A stretch of DNA of 64,000 nucleotides from Bettongia penicillata ogilbyi (taxonomy: Eukaryota > Chordata > Mammalia > Diprotodontia > Potoroidae). Shown in pieces: positions 10,806 to 21,730 of this stretch. The DNA lies in contig JAJHZJ010000399.1 in NCBI GenBank assembly GCA_023548195.1, positions 6,701,100 through 6,765,099 on the forward strand, written 5' to 3'. Position 1 is the first letter of the stretch, and each line of letters starts with the position of its first letter. The notes under the pieces were generated by a model. The model was not told where the DNA came from. It did not search any database and was given only the letters and a program-made list of their open reading frames with translations. The translations under genes and the position numbers were made by a program.

Positions 10806-10930
10806 GTCTCTGCATAAACCACCTGAAGGAGCTGAGCCTGGGAGACGGCTCTGCCCCACCTGCTCCATTTCTGAAGGTCTCTGCATAAAGCCCCTGAGGG
10901 AACTGAGCCTGGGAGGTGGCCCTGCCCCCA
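10806..10930 (+). repeat. Tandem pair of about 66 bp in the HAL1-B leader
   Basis: GTCTCTGCATAAACCACCTG starts the first unit (10807) and GTCTCTGCATAAAGCCCCTG the second (10878). Both run into GAGCTGAGCCTGGGAG or GAACTGAGCCTGGGAG and CCCTGCCCC. Copies E and F have the same pair. Copy A has one unit. Confidence 0.75.
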
Positions 10931-11076
10931 CCCCAGAACCAGAACTAAAGCTCACATTGAATAGCATCGGTGCCTGCCGCGGAAAGCCCATTTGAATCTC
11001 AGACCCCGAGCACTAGCTGGACGGATCCAGGTGGGGGTGGACAGAAATCTCAGAAGTCAAGTAACTGGCTGGGAAA

Positions 11077-12209
11077 ATGCCTAGAAAAGGGAAGAAAAAT
11101 AAGACTATAGAGAGTTTTTTGAACAGATGCAAATGATCCCGACTTTCAGATCTGATGACGACGAGGACATATGCTTGCCATCAGGGAAAGACGTGGAGGG
11201 CGGGGCCTCGGTACCCCAGATATCCCAAGCGGATGTCAGGTGGGCTCAGGCCTTGGAAGAGCTCAAAAAGGATTTTGAAAAGCAAGTTAGACAGGTGGAG
11301 GAAAAACTGGGAAGAGAAATGAGAGAGATGCAAGAAAAGCATGAAAAACAGGTCAATACCTTGGTAAAGGAGACCCAAAAAAATGCTGAAGAATATTGAA
11401 AAATATTTGAAGAACTGAAAATTCTTGAAGAATTGAAAAATAGGCTCACTCAAGTGGCAAAAGTGGTTCAAAAAGTCAATGAGGAGAAGAATGCTTTCAA
11501 AACCAGAATTAGCCAAGTGGAAAAAGAGGTTCAAAAGCTCACTGAAGAAAATAGTTCTCTCAAAATTAGAATGGAACAGATGAAGGCTAATAACTTTCTG
11601 AGAAACCAAGAAATCACAAAACAAAACCAAAAGAATGACAAAATGGAAGAGAATGTGAAATACCTCATGGGAAAAACAACTGACCTGGAAAATAGATCCA
11701 GGAGAGACAATTTAAAAATTATGGGACTACCTGAAAGTCATGATCAAAAAAAGAGCCTAGATATCATCTTCCATGAAATTATCGAGGAAAACTGCCCTGA
11801 CATTCTACAACCAGAGGGCAAAATAAGTATTGAAAGAATCCATCGATCACCACTTGAAAGAGATCCAAAAAGAGAAACTCCTAGGAACATTGTGGCCAAA
11901 TTCCAGGACTCCCAGGTCAAGGAGAAAATCTTACAAGCAGCTAGAAAGAAACAATTCCAGTATTGTGGAAATAAAATCAGGATACCTCAAGATCTAGCAG
12001 CTTCTACGTTAAGGGATCGAAGGGCATGGAATAAGATATTCCAGAAGTCAAAGGAACTAGGACTCAAACCAAGAATCACCTACCCAGCAAAACTGAGTAT
12101 AATACTTCAGGGGAAAATATGGTCTTTCAATGAAACAAAGGACTTTCAAGCATTCTTGATGAAAAGACCAGAGCTGAAAAGAAAATTTGACTTTCAAACA
12201 CAAGAATGA
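11077..12209 (+). pseudogene. HAL1-B ORF1, broken by one frameshift and one insertion
   Basis: L1-type ORF1, the RNA-binding chaperone of the retroelement particle. The ATG at 11077 opens MPRKGKKNKTIES, as in copies E and F, then a T-run one base shorter than in F (near 11116) shifts the frame. Acidic SDDDEDICLPSGKD and coiled-coil heptads follow (11127-11399). A 30-bp insertion near 11395-11430 brings a stop. From 11433 to 12209 a frame of 258 codons stays open: heptads, DLENRSRRDNLKIMGLPE (RRM start), FHEIIEENCPDILQPEGKIS, PRNIVAKF, KEKILQAARKK, and the C-terminal domain with PRITYPAKLS and FLMKRPELKRKFDFQTQE. The three domains correspond to those of human L1 ORF1p. The full protein cannot be made from this copy. 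Confidence 0.85.
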
Positions 12210-12348
12210 GAAGAAGCATGAAAAAGTAAACAGCAAAGAGAAGTCTTAAGGGACTTACCAGAAGTGAACTGTTTACATTCCTACATGGAAAGACAATATT
12301 TGTAACTCTTAAAACTTTGCAGTGTCTGGGTAGTTGGTGGGTCCATAC

Positions 12349-12410
12349 ACACACATGTACACACATGCACGCACACACACACATACACACATGCACACAC
12401 ACACACAGAC
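12349..12410. repeat. (CA)n microsatellite in the HAL1-B 3' UTR
   Basis: ACACACATGTACACACATGC-type repeats lie about 140 bp after the ORF1 stop. It is the shared HAL1 3' UTR microsatellite. Confidence 0.85.
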
Positions 12411-13249
12411 AGAGAGCACAGATTAAATTGAATAGGATGGGACCATATCTTAAAAGAAATTAAGGTAAATGGTGAGAGAGAAATGTAGTGGGAGGAAAGA
12501 GGGTGAAATGGAATGGGGTAGTTATATGTCATTTAAGAGGCAAGTAGGAGATATTTTAGTGGAGGGAAAAAGAGGAGAGCTGAGAAAAAAAAAAAAAAAC
12601 AAGAAGTTTACCCTCATCACATTTGACTAAAGGAAGGAATAAAATGCACACTCATTTTGGTATGAAAACCTATCTTACAATACAGGAAAGTCGGGGAGAA
12701 GGAGATAAGCAGGATGGGGGGAAGGATGGAAAAGAGAGCAATGGGAGGAGGGAGCAATTTGAAATCAACACTCGGGGAGGGACAGGATCAAAAGACAGAA
12801 TAGAAACAATGGGGGACAGGATAGGGTGGAGGGAAATACAGTTAGTCTTACCCAACATGACTATTATCGAAGTTTTTTGCAAAACTACACAGATATGGCT
12901 TAAATTGAATTGCCTGCCTTCCCAAAGTGAGTGGGTGGGGAGGGATGGATGGGAAGAATTTGGAATTCAAAGTTTTAGGAACAACTGTTGAATATTGTTC
13001 TTGCTACTAGGAATCAAGAAATACAGTTAATAGGGAAGAGAAAGTCATCTGGTCCTACAGGACAAAAGAGAAGACGGGGAGAAGAGAAGGGAGGGATGAT
13101 AGAAGAGAGGGCAGATTGGTAATAGGGAATATTATAATGCTTGGTGTATTAGGGTGGGGGGAGAGGGTAAATGTGGAGAAAATTTGGAACCCAACATTTT
13201 GTGAAAATGAATGTAAAAAGTTAAATACATAAATTTATATTAAAAATAA

Positions 13250-13584
13250 AGCTTCAGAGACTGCCAGCTGAGAAACATAATGGGATGACCATAACCGTGA
13301 GTACCTTGAAACAAGTAGGCACTGTCACCTCGTGAAAGGTGTTTGCTTCCTACCATCAGTGGCAGCAATCCACTTGAAAACGTCCCTCTCCTCTCTCAAG
13401 TTCTGTTACAAATAATAAGCTGTGACAGTGGAAACATCCACCTGAATGTCATGTGGTCAGAAAGCCAGAAATAGTTAATGACCTAGAAATTAGGTACATG
13501 ACTTAGGAGGAAAAAATCAGGTCGCAGCAGACTTATCATACAGCATTGCACTCACCATTCACTTTTTCATTTAGTCAAACAATA
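13250..13584. other. Apparently unique sequence, no gene
   Basis: Sequence of mixed composition without repeat signatures. No long open frame is present. Confidence 0.35.
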
Positions 13585-13589
13585 AAACC

Positions 13590-13760
13590 TGGAAAAGACC
13601 ATGAAAGCCAGCCAGCCCCACCTCTTCATTTTACGGATAAGGAAACTGAGGAACAGAAAGGTTAATCTATTTGCAATGGTGCCTGAAGAAGGACTGGAAC
13701 TCTGGTCTTCCTGACTCATACTCCAGTGGCCCAGCTGCTTTGTTGCCCAGACCTATTTAA
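13590..13760 (-). mobile_element. MIR-type SINE fragment
   Basis: TTTTACGGATAAGGAAACTG followed by AGGAACAGAAAGGTTAA and GACTGGAACTCTGGTCTTCC is the reverse complement of the MIR 3' half (ctcagtttcc..taaaa). Confidence 0.7.
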
Positions 13761-14185
13761 GAAGTGGTCTAGAACTGCAATCAGTCTTGACAATTGGAGG
13801 TAATGGGTGAGGAATGTGCTAAGCTGGTTTCTCTACTTGAGGGACTTGTGATTGGGAAGAGAGGCTGCCAGAAGTGCTACTGCATAAAATGCAAGATTCT
13901 GACTCTATGCAAGCAGGAGATGAAGCTCTCCAAATATAGTGAGGCTGGTTCACTGACAAGGGATAGGTAACCCACTGCTGACTGAACGGGGAGGTTTTCC
14001 AGCTTGGAAGAACAGTGCTGGCCAGACATTAGGCTCCATGGCATTACTGTGAGAACCCAGGCTCATCTCTGTGCCTTGCGAAGGCTGTGGAGGGAGAGGA
14101 TGATGAGGCTAAAGGGATATCCAGGACATCAGGACAGTGTTGGCGTAAACAGTCTGAAACAATAAAATCTAAAACAGCGTTATGG
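13761..14185. other. Apparently unique sequence, no gene
   Basis: No repeat or coding signal was recognised. Confidence 0.35.
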
Positions 14186-14189
14186 AAAA

Positions 14190-14303
14190 TAAATAAATGA
14201 ATGAATGAATGAATGAATAAATGATTGAATGAATAGATAAATAAATGAATGAATGAATGAATGTGTGAATGAATGAATAAATGAATGAATGAATGAATGA
14301 ATA
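14190..14303. repeat. (AATG)n tetranucleotide microsatellite
   Basis: AATG/AATA units run for about 115 bp with scattered substitutions. The minus-strand open frame here is a product of the repeat. Confidence 0.9.
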
Positions 14304-14309
14304 AAAAGA

Positions 14310-14945
14310 CTGATCAGAGATTAAAGTGAGACTATAGATGAATATGAATAGGGGTACATGCTGGGTCTTCCTGGGATAATTTGAGAAGATCAGATGAAAC
14401 CTTCCAGAATTACATTTGGTCCCTGTAAAGAGTAAACACCTCCAGGCTAGGTTCCACTTTAACAAGAAGCCACAAGCCTCTTTAACAAGAAGAGGCAAGC
14501 CCTGGTATTAGTTGATTTGAAAGTCTGCCTTGGCCCCAGCCACAGGAACTTTCACCCCTGGTATAATAAAGGGAGTTGGGTATTGGAGCCACGGAAGATG
14601 GAAAAAACCTCTGCAGATATGTAGGGAGAGGGGAGGCACGTTGGTTCCAGTATACATCTGATGAGTAGAAAACCGGTGAGACAGAAATCCCCTGCCCATG
14701 AACACTTACAGGAGGTTAGAGATTTGGCTTTGTTTCCAGGTAGAAGGTGAGAAATGATTATTTCAGGAAAGAGGCACCATTTCCCATACTCCAGAGGTAG
14801 AGGTACAAAAATCAAGCTGTCACCTCCAATAATGCACAGGGAAAGGAGAAAGAATCCAACCACAGAAAAATACTGTGGGAATAGACATGACAGGGGTTCA
14901 TCTTTGCAGGAGGATGTTTAAGTAAAGCAGCCCCCAAAGAATAAT
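14310..14945. other. Apparently unique sequence, no gene
   Basis: Moderately GC-richer than its surroundings. There are two overlapping minus-strand frames of 65 and 103 codons (14508-14863) without recognisable motifs. Confidence 0.3.
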
Positions 14946-14949
14946 GTCC

Positions 14950-15879
14950 AAACACTTTCATCAATGTCATCTAAAATTGTATTGTAAACCTTATCAGTAG
15001 AATTAGGAAAATAAAATCAAATAGATGGAGTCAGAACAGAGAATGTGGTAATAAAGCTACCTCTTTTTGTGGATGATGTGATGATGTGTCTGGGAAATTC
15101 AAAGGACTCAACTAATAAGTTAGCTGAAATAACAATTTTAGAAAATTAAAAGGATGTAAAGCAAATCCTAAGAAATCTTCAGTATCCATATGTCAGAAAC
15201 AAAGCATTGTGAAAAGAGATAATAAACAACAATATTCCATTTAAAATAACTCTAGATAGAGTAAAGTACCTGGGAGTTTACCTGACAAAAAACAGTTAAA
15301 TACTATATAAACACAATAATAAAAAAGTTTTGTAGAAATTGGATTTAAATAATTGATGAAATTGTAGTTGTTGATGGGGCAGAGTCAAATGGAAAGACCA
15401 ATGAAATAACATGACTATTTTACCCCCAAAATTTGCATTCAATATTTTACCAATTAAATTACCATTATTTTATTGAAATAGGCAAAATAATAACAAAATT
15501 CATTTGGAAAAATAAAAAGTCAAGAGTATCAAAGGAAATAATGAAAACATAAATGAGGAAAATTTAACAGCACTATATCATAAGCAAAATTGTAGAGTAG
15601 TAATTAACAAAACTTTCTGATACTGGCTAAGAATTAGAAAGGTAGATCAAAGGAATAGAACAGTCAATTGACAGCAGCAAATAAACATAATAACCTTGTA
15701 TATGACAAGTGCACAGACAAAGGATAAAAATTCATTACTTGGTAAAAAAAAATGTTTGGAAAACAAGAAAGTAGTGTGACAGTAACTAAGCATAGAACAC
15801 TATCTTTTGTCATTTGCCAAGATAAGGCCAACATGGAACCATGACCCACATAGAAAGATTTTACAAGAAAATAAGAAGA
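14950..15879 (+). pseudogene. L1 ORF2 remnant, left part, split by HAL1-C
   Basis: L1 ORF2 codes for an endonuclease and reverse transcriptase. This stretch spans the catalytic core: LFVDDVMMCLGNSKDSTNKL (the FADD motif region) near 15065-15125, then the segments aligned with KINP.KSSV, KYLG (AAGTACCTGGGAGTTTACCT, 15265-15284), PKICIQYFTN and KFIWKNKKSRVSK, all broken by stops and frameshifts. The element resumes at 18728 after the HAL1-C insertion. It is old and dead. Confidence 0.75.
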
Positions 15880-15890
15880 GGGGGTGAAGT

Positions 15891-15900
15891 CAAGATGGTA
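15891..15900 (+). promoter_or_regulatory. YY1-like motif at the HAL1-C leader start
   Basis: CAAGATGGTA lies 12 bases into the element. It is the diverged form of CAAGATGGC(A/G) in other copies. Confidence 0.35.
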
Positions 15901-16598
15901 GAGTAGAAAGATGGACCTGTAGAAACTCCCACACAAAGCCCATAAAATATCTGTAAAAAAATGACTCTAAACGAATTCTAGAGCAGAAGAAACCACAGAA
16001 CGACAGGGTGAAACAGATTTCCAGCGCAAGAGAGACTGGAAGGACAACAGGAAATGTCTATTACAGCAGGTCTGGAGCAGAGCGCTGCCCAGTATGGGCC
16101 ACGTGGCAGGGACAGTACCTGGAACAGGCTTCAAGGCTCCACCAGTAGCAGCTGCAGTCCCAAAATGGCTTAACACACAAATTCCTCAGAGATCTTCAAA
16201 GGTCAGTGGGAGGGCTCACACAGTCAGGAGAAGGGAACGTGGTCTGTAGCACCAGAAGCAGCCACTGCAGGGACAAAGTATTCATTTTTGGAGCCCTCTG
16301 TCTAAAGCCTCTGGGGGAATGGAACAGTGGATCTGGATCTCAGCCCTGATCTAGGCCCTAGGGCAAGGAGTAGTAGAGTGCTGGTATGATGGAGCTGGAG
16401 GTGGTTGTGGAGAGGGAATTCTACTCACAATTTCTGGGCAGGAAGGTTTTTGGTTGCTCCAAGACTGATGCACAGGTCAGGAGAGGAGTAAACTCCTCTC
16501 CCAGGACTGTACCACCTTGGAGGAACTGAGAACTTACAGGTGCTTAGTGTATACCCTTCTCTTCACAAAGGAAAAAAGTCAAGTAACTGGCTGGGAAA

Positions 16599-17700
16599 AT
16601 GACCCAAAAGGGAAAAGAACAAGACTATAGAAGGCTACTTTCTTGGTGAATAGATGTTTCCTTTCATCCTTTCAGATGAGGAAGAACAAAGCATACTGTC
16701 AGAGGAAATCAAGATTTCTACATCCACAATTTAGAAAATAAATATGCAATGGTTTTGGGTCATGGAAGAGCTCAAAAAGGATTTTGAAAATCGAGTAAGG
16801 GAGGTGAAGGAAAACTCGGAAAGTAAAATGAGAGCAATGCAAGAAAATCATGAAAAGCAAGTCAACAGCTTACTAAAGGAGACCCATAAAATGCTGAAGA
16901 AAATAACACCTTTAAAAATAGGCTAACTCCATTGGCAAAAGAGGGCCAAAAAGTCAGTTAGGAGAAGAATGCTATAAAAAGCAGAATTGGCCAAATGGAA
17001 AAGGAGGTTCAAAAACTCACTGAAGAAAGTAGTTCTTTAAAAATTAAAATGGAGTAGATGGAAGCAAACGACTCCATGAGAAACCACGAAATTACAAAAC
17101 AAAGGGAAAAAAAATGAAAAGAAAAAAGACAATGTGAAATATCTCATTGGAAAGACAACTGCCTTGGAAAATAGATTCAGGAGAGACATTTTAAAAAATT
17201 ATGGGACTACCTGAAAGTCATGATAAAAAAAGAAAAAGCCTAGACATCATCTTTCATGAAATTATCAAGGAAAACTGCCCTGATATTCTAGAACCAGAGG
17301 GCAAAATAAATATTGAAAGAATCCACTGATCAGCTGGTGAAAGAGATCCAAAAAGAGAAAGTCTTAACAATACTGTAGTCCAACTTCAGGGTTCCCAGGT
17401 CAAGAAAAAAATATTGCAAACAACCAGAATGAAGTAATTCGAGTATTGTGGAGGTACAATCAGGATAACACAAGTCCTAGGAGCTTCAACATAAAGGGAT
17501 TGAAGGGCTTGGTATATGATACACCAGAAGGAAAAGGAAATAGAATTAATACCAAGAATCACCTACCCAGTACAACTGAGTATAATACTTCAGGGGAAAA
17601 AAATGGTCATTCAACGAAATAAAGAACTTTTAAGTATTCTTGATGAAAATACCAGAACTGAATAGAAAATTTGGTTTTCAAACACAAGAATCAAGAGAAG
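16599..17700 (+). pseudogene. HAL1-C ORF1, dead
   Basis: The start aligned with copies B, E and F reads MTQKGKEQDYR. The heptad segment MEELKKDFENRVREVKENSE is open at 16744-16926. Further on, remnants of RSRR..LKIMGLPESH (near 17175-17220), FHEIIKENCPDILEPEGKIN and the PRITYPVQLSIILQGK segment can be followed across stops and frameshifts. The decay is heavier than in B, E and F, consistent with an older copy. Confidence 0.75.
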
Positions 17701-18727
17701 CACGAAAAGATAAACAGGAAAGAGAAATCATAAGGGAATTTCTAAAGTTGAACTATTTATTTTACTACATGGAAAGATAGTATTTGTAACTCTTGAGTCT
17801 TTTCTCAGTATTTGGATAGTTGGAGGGATTATACACACAGAGACACACACAGATATGTATGAATATACATATATGTATATTTATATATGTATGTGTATAT
17901 TATATGTAGGCAGAGAGAATAGGTTGAGTTGAATAAGAAGGGAAAATATCTAAAAAATGAAATTAAGGGGTGAGAGAGAAATATATTGGGAGGAGCAAGG
18001 GAAAATGCAATGGGGTCAATTATCTGTCATAAAAGAGGCAAGAAAAAACTTTTCAATGAAGGAGAAAAGTTAGGTGATGAGAGGGAAAGAGTGAAACTTA
18101 CTCTCTCCACATTTGGCTTAGGGACGAAATAACATGCTCACCCAATTTGCTATGAAAATCTATCTTATACTATAGGAAATTAGGGAGGAAGGGGAAAATT
18201 AGGTTGGAACGATGATAGATGGGAGGGCAAATGGGAGCAGGCAGTAACTAGGAGTAAACTCTTTTAGGGGGAACAAGGTAAAAAGAGAGAATCAAATAAG
18301 TGATTAGAATGGCAGGAAATATAGTTATTCTTACACAGCATGACTATTATGTAAGCCTTCTGGAAAACTACACGTATATAATCTGTATTGAAATCCTTGC
18401 CTTCTCAGTGGGGATGGATGGGGAGAGAGGAAGGGAGGGAAGTTAGAACTCAAAGTTTTAAAAATTAATGTTGAGAGTTGTTTTTGCATACAACTGAGAA
18501 AGAAGAAATACAGGTAATGGGGTACAGAAATCAATCTTGCCCTAAAAGAAAAGAAAGAAGATGAGGATAAGGGAAGCAATGGGTGTGATCGAAGGGAGGG
18601 CATATTGAGGGAAGGGGTAACCAGATGCAAGGCGTTATGGGGAGGAGGCGACAGATGGGGAGAAAATTTGGAACGCCAAATTTTGTGGAAATTAATTTTG
18701 AAAACTAAAAATAAATAACATTTTAAA

Positions 18728-19295
18728 ACAAGAATATGGAAGATATTACTTATCAGACTTATGGAAAAGGGAACAATTTATGAATAAACAAGAGATAGAC
18801 AGTAAGGTGAGGTAGAAGATGGATAATTTTGATAACATTAAATTAAAAAAAAATTTGTGCAAATGAGGCAAAAGTGGCCAATATCACAAGGAATGCGGAA
18901 AATTGGGAAATTTGTAAATAGTTTATTTGATAAATGCCTCATCTCTAAAACAAATATGGAACTTTGTCAAATCTATAGAAATATATTATTCCCCAATTTG
19001 TAAGTCTTCAAAGGATATGAACACGTAGGTTGTCAATGATGTAATCAAAACATTGATAGTTATATCAAAAATACTGTAGTACATTATTGTTTAGAGGAAT
19101 GGAAATTATAACAACTTTATGTTATTTCTTTTTCATTTTCTGCCACATGGATTATATGGACATAAATTTTTCATGGTTTCACCTGTTTCCTATATAATAT
19201 TTTCTGCTTCCTCAGTGTTCTGGGGAAAAGTGGGAGAAAGTAATTTTGGAACTCAAAATTTAAAAAAAAATGAAGGTTGATTTCAAAAATAGATG
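18728..19295 (+). mobile_element. L1 ORF2 C-terminal part and 3' end, right part of the split L1
   Basis: Continues the L1 broken by HAL1-C: a KKKFVQMRQKWPISQGMRKI-like frame, then CTCATCTCTAAAACAAATATGGAAC (ISKTNMELCQIYRN in translation), and a tail with GTAATTTTGGAACTCAAAAT typical of marsupial L1 and HAL1 3' ends. Stops are frequent. Confidence 0.6.
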
Positions 19296-20128
19296 CAATT
19301 GAAGAGACTGAGAAGGAGTTGTAAAAGAAGAAACATGAAAGAATATTATCATAATAATTTATAGAGGTTAGAGTACTCAAGAGACCATGGTAACAAGGAC
19401 AACAGAAACAAAAAACTAAAAAAGAATAAGTATTGAAGAAAGATTTGAAGTTATGGCATCATTAAAGAGAGTAACTTCAGTTGAATGACGTCAGAAATCA
19501 GATTGCTGAGTATACAGAATCAAGTGAGAGGAGAGAAAGTGGAAATACCTGATGTATACAAATTTCACAATGAGTTGAACCAAGAAGGAAATGAGAGACT
19601 TTTTAAAACAGTTAATTAGAATTTATTGGCCGTTATTGAAGAGCAAGTCCATTTCTTCATTACAGACAGAGGGAACGGGGGAGAAAGAAGACTGAATCAA
19701 GTAAGAAGAGAAGGAGAGAGGAGGGCACTTGGAAAATTGGACTTCAGAGGTAAAAGGAATATTGAAAGATGTGAAGGGTTTGTGAGTAAAGTTTACCGAA
19801 AATAGGATATACAGGGACAGTGACTTAGAAAGTTTTGTCTAAGTGAGATTTTGGCCAGCATTACCATGGATAATATGGAAAAAAATCACGTTTGTGCCTC
19901 GATGTCTTCGATGCTTATGTGGTATTCTTTAAGTAATGTAGTGATTTTGCTCTTCTGCACTGAGCAAAGGATGAAAAAGAATTAATGGCTTGAGGGGCGG
20001 GGGTTAAGAAATTCCTTGAATGATGGAAATAAATTTCCCCAAGTTTCTCATATTCCCTTAAAACAGGACAATTCTGTTTCTGTCCAAATAACCTTGTTTT
20101 TGTGCTTGTGTGTGTAATGAATTATACC
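19296..20128. other. Unassigned, no gene seen
   Basis: Purine-rich AT-rich DNA. No coding frame above 70 codons and no repeat signature that I trust. Confidence 0.35.
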
Positions 20129-20129
20129 C

Positions 20130-20290
20130 TATAGAATTATACCCTATAGAGACAGCAGAGTATAGTAGATAAAGAGCTGGCCTCAGAGGCAGCAAGTCCT
20201 TGATACAAATCCAACTTTGAATAAATCCTGTAACCTCAAACAAGTCACTTACTATTTTGGTGCATTAGCTAAATCTCTAAGACTATGTAT
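20130..20290 (+). mobile_element. MIR-type SINE fragment
   Basis: AGACAGCAGAGTATAGTAGA starts the tRNA-like head. GATACAAATCCAACTTTGAA and CAAACAAGTCACTTACTA follow in MIR order. A 15-bp tandem duplication (GAATTATACCCTATA) lies just upstream at 20119-20148. Confidence 0.6.
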
Positions 20291-20499
20291 TTCAGAATAG
20301 TTGCAGATATGTATTAGAAATGTCTTCACTAGAAGTTCCTTTTTTAATGAAGTCCAAGATCTAATACTTATATTATTTAGATTCCACAATACATTACTGA
20401 CTATATAAAGTATTACTGATGATGATGGTGATGATGCAGTGATAGAGAGATGTTCTACAATCAAAGAACACCTGGATTCAAATATTCAAATACTATTTG

Positions 20500-20612
20500 T
20501 GATATATATATATACATATATATGTATATCCATATCCATATCTATATCTATATCTATCTATCTATCTATCTATACATATATATATATATATATATATATA
20601 GGCTATCTATCT

Positions 20613-20654
<42 letters not shown>
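20500..20654. repeat. (TA)n/(TATC)n microsatellite
   Basis: ATATATAC, ATCCATATC, (TATC)n and two pure (TA)n runs separated by GGCTATCTATCTATAC. The last GGCTATCTATCTATAC-(TA)n unit looks tandemly duplicated (compare 20600 and 20654). The two plus-strand frames over it are artefacts. Confidence 0.9.
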
Positions 20655-20655
<1 letters not shown>

Positions 20656-20681
20656 CTAAATGACCCTAGGTAAGTCATTTA

Positions 20682-20947
20682 GGGGCAGTTAAGTGGTTCA
20701 GTGTGTATAATGCCAGGGGCCTGGAGTCAGGAAGCCCTGAGTTCAAATCTGGCCTCAGATACTTACTAACTGTGTTACCTCGGGCAAGTCACTTAACCAT
20801 TTGCCTCAGTTTCCTTATATGTAAAATGAGCTGGAAAAGGAAATGACAAACACTTCAGTTTCTTTTCCAAAGAACGGCAATAACAACAAATCTCAAATAG
20901 GATCACAAAGAGCTGTACATAACAGACATGACTGAACTACAAGAACA
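20682..20947 (+). mobile_element. tRNA-derived CORE-type marsupial SINE
   Basis: A full-length copy of about 266 bp: head GGGGCAGTTAAGTGGTTCAG, B-box-like GAGTTCAAATCTGG, CGGGCAAGTCACTTAACC, CTCAGTTTCCTTATATGTAA, and a tail GGAAAAGGAAATGACAAAC to CATGACTGAACTACAAGAAC. It inserted into the older SINE, and AAGTCATTTA (20672-20681) versus AAGTCACTTA (20948-20957) is the target duplication. Confidence 0.8.
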
Positions 20948-20974
20948 AAGTCACTTAACTTACTGTTATTCCAG

Positions 20975-21085
20975 GCCAGGGGTGAGGAACTTGCAGCCTC
21001 AAGGTCACATGTATTCTTCTAGGTGTGGTCTTTTGACTGAATTCAAACTTCACAGGACAAATCCCTATGTAAGCTGCATTAGCTG
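20975..21085 (+). mobile_element. hAT-type non-autonomous element, one half
   Basis: CCAGGGGTGAGGAACTTGCA begins a terminal-repeat-like end, followed by GGTCACATGT, TTTTGACTGAATTCAAACTT and CACAGGACAAATCC. I recognise this as one arm of a palindromic hAT-type element common in opossum-like genomes. The other arm is absent. Confidence 0.45.
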
Positions 21086-21535
21086 AGAAAGTATCCAAAA
21101 GTTTGCAATTATTAATCTCAAAAGTCTTCAGTTATTTAAAAAAAAAATACATGCAGGGAATTAATATTTTAGCATATTCTAGCAGGGAGAAATTAGCTCT
21201 GATATTCAGTTTCAAAGAAGGGGTGGACTAGGTGATGCATAGAGGCATATTTGTACAGTGAAATGTGCAAGAGCTGGCTTCTAAACTGGTGAGAAATGTA
21301 CTATTCTCTTACCTAGACCTGATATATTAATCTCTCCTATATGCAGTGACCTTTAAAAAATTTTAAGGCTCTGTTGGAGAGGAAATTTTGTTTGTATAAC
21401 TTTGAAATGACACCAAATTTATGTAATCTGTCATAAGTAACAGTTCTAGAAACTGAAAACTTCTCTACAGTGAAAAACTGACATGCTTTAGAATTTCACA
21501 AGTTGGAACCAGTGTTACTTCCTCAGTCTTTTACC
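21086..21535. other. Unassigned, no gene seen
   Basis: No recognisable repeat or coding signal. Confidence 0.3.
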
Positions 21536-21539
21536 TTTC

Positions 21540-21730
21540 CTCTTCTTGAGACAAAGAGCTGAAAGACATCTTAAAGATAATCTGCTCTAACATTGTCGTT
21601 TTACAGTTAAGAAAATGGTAGCCCAGGGAGGGCAACTGACTAAGGTAGTGAGGGGAAAAAAGTTAGTACGTCTACTTATGTTCGCTGACTCAAAATTGAG
21701 TACTTCTCAATATTACCTCACTACCCTTTA
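21540..21730 (-). mobile_element. MIR-type SINE fragment
   Basis: GTTTTACAGTTAAGAAAATG then GCCCAGGGAGGGCAACTGAC is the reverse complement of the MIR 3' half. Confidence 0.6.

Larger units (their letters stand above)
10295..13248 (+). mobile_element. HAL1-B: full-length half-L1
   Basis: It starts GGGGGTGGAGTCGAGATGGCGGAG at its leader, followed by a GC-rich leader of about 780 bp, ORF1 (11077-12209), and a 3' UTR with (CA)n (12349-12410) and an A tract (12584-12599). It ends in GAATGTAAAAAGTTAAATA. No ORF2 is present. The leader carries the duplicated segment shared with E and F (10806-10930). Clear target duplications were not found: the left flank CACTGTCTA and right flank GCTTCAGAGACTG do not match, so the ends may have been altered. 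Its coding and UTR sequence is closest to copy F. Confidence 0.82.
15880..18727 (+). mobile_element. HAL1-C: full-length older half-L1 nested in L1
   Basis: It starts GGGGGTGAAGTCAAGATGG at 15880 and ends in GAAATTAATTTTGAAAACTA plus an A-rich tail. ORF1 (16599-17700) is followed directly by the 3' UTR with a small CA/TA microsatellite (17835-17905). The leader has one unit of the segment duplicated in B, E and F and diverges strongly from them. A short likely target duplication is ACAAGAAAATA (about 15863) versus ACAAGAATATG (about 18728). The interrupted L1 reads across the two flanks. Confidence 0.8.
20419..20990 (+). mobile_element. Older SINE interrupted by a microsatellite and by a second SINE
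   Basis: The left part (TGATGCAGTGATAGAGAGAT..CCTGGATTCAAAT, 20430-20485) and the right part (TGACCCTAGGTAAGTCATTT, 20661-20680, then TCACTTAACTTACTGT, 20951-20966) belong to one tRNA-derived SINE. A (TA/TATC)n block (20500-20654) separates the A/B-box region from the rest, and a younger SINE (20682-20947) sits in the AAGTCACTTA motif. Confidence 0.6.

Noticed and set aside
10295..10990. CpG island promoter of a host gene
   Set aside because: The GC-rich segment is the leader of HAL1-B and recurs in copies E and F.
20439..20659. Frames of isoleucine and tyrosine repeats
   Set aside because: They are translations of a (TA)n microsatellite.
20682..20760. tRNA gene
   Set aside because: The A/B-box-like sequences belong to tRNA-derived SINE heads. 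No cloverleaf with a 3' acceptor stem is present.
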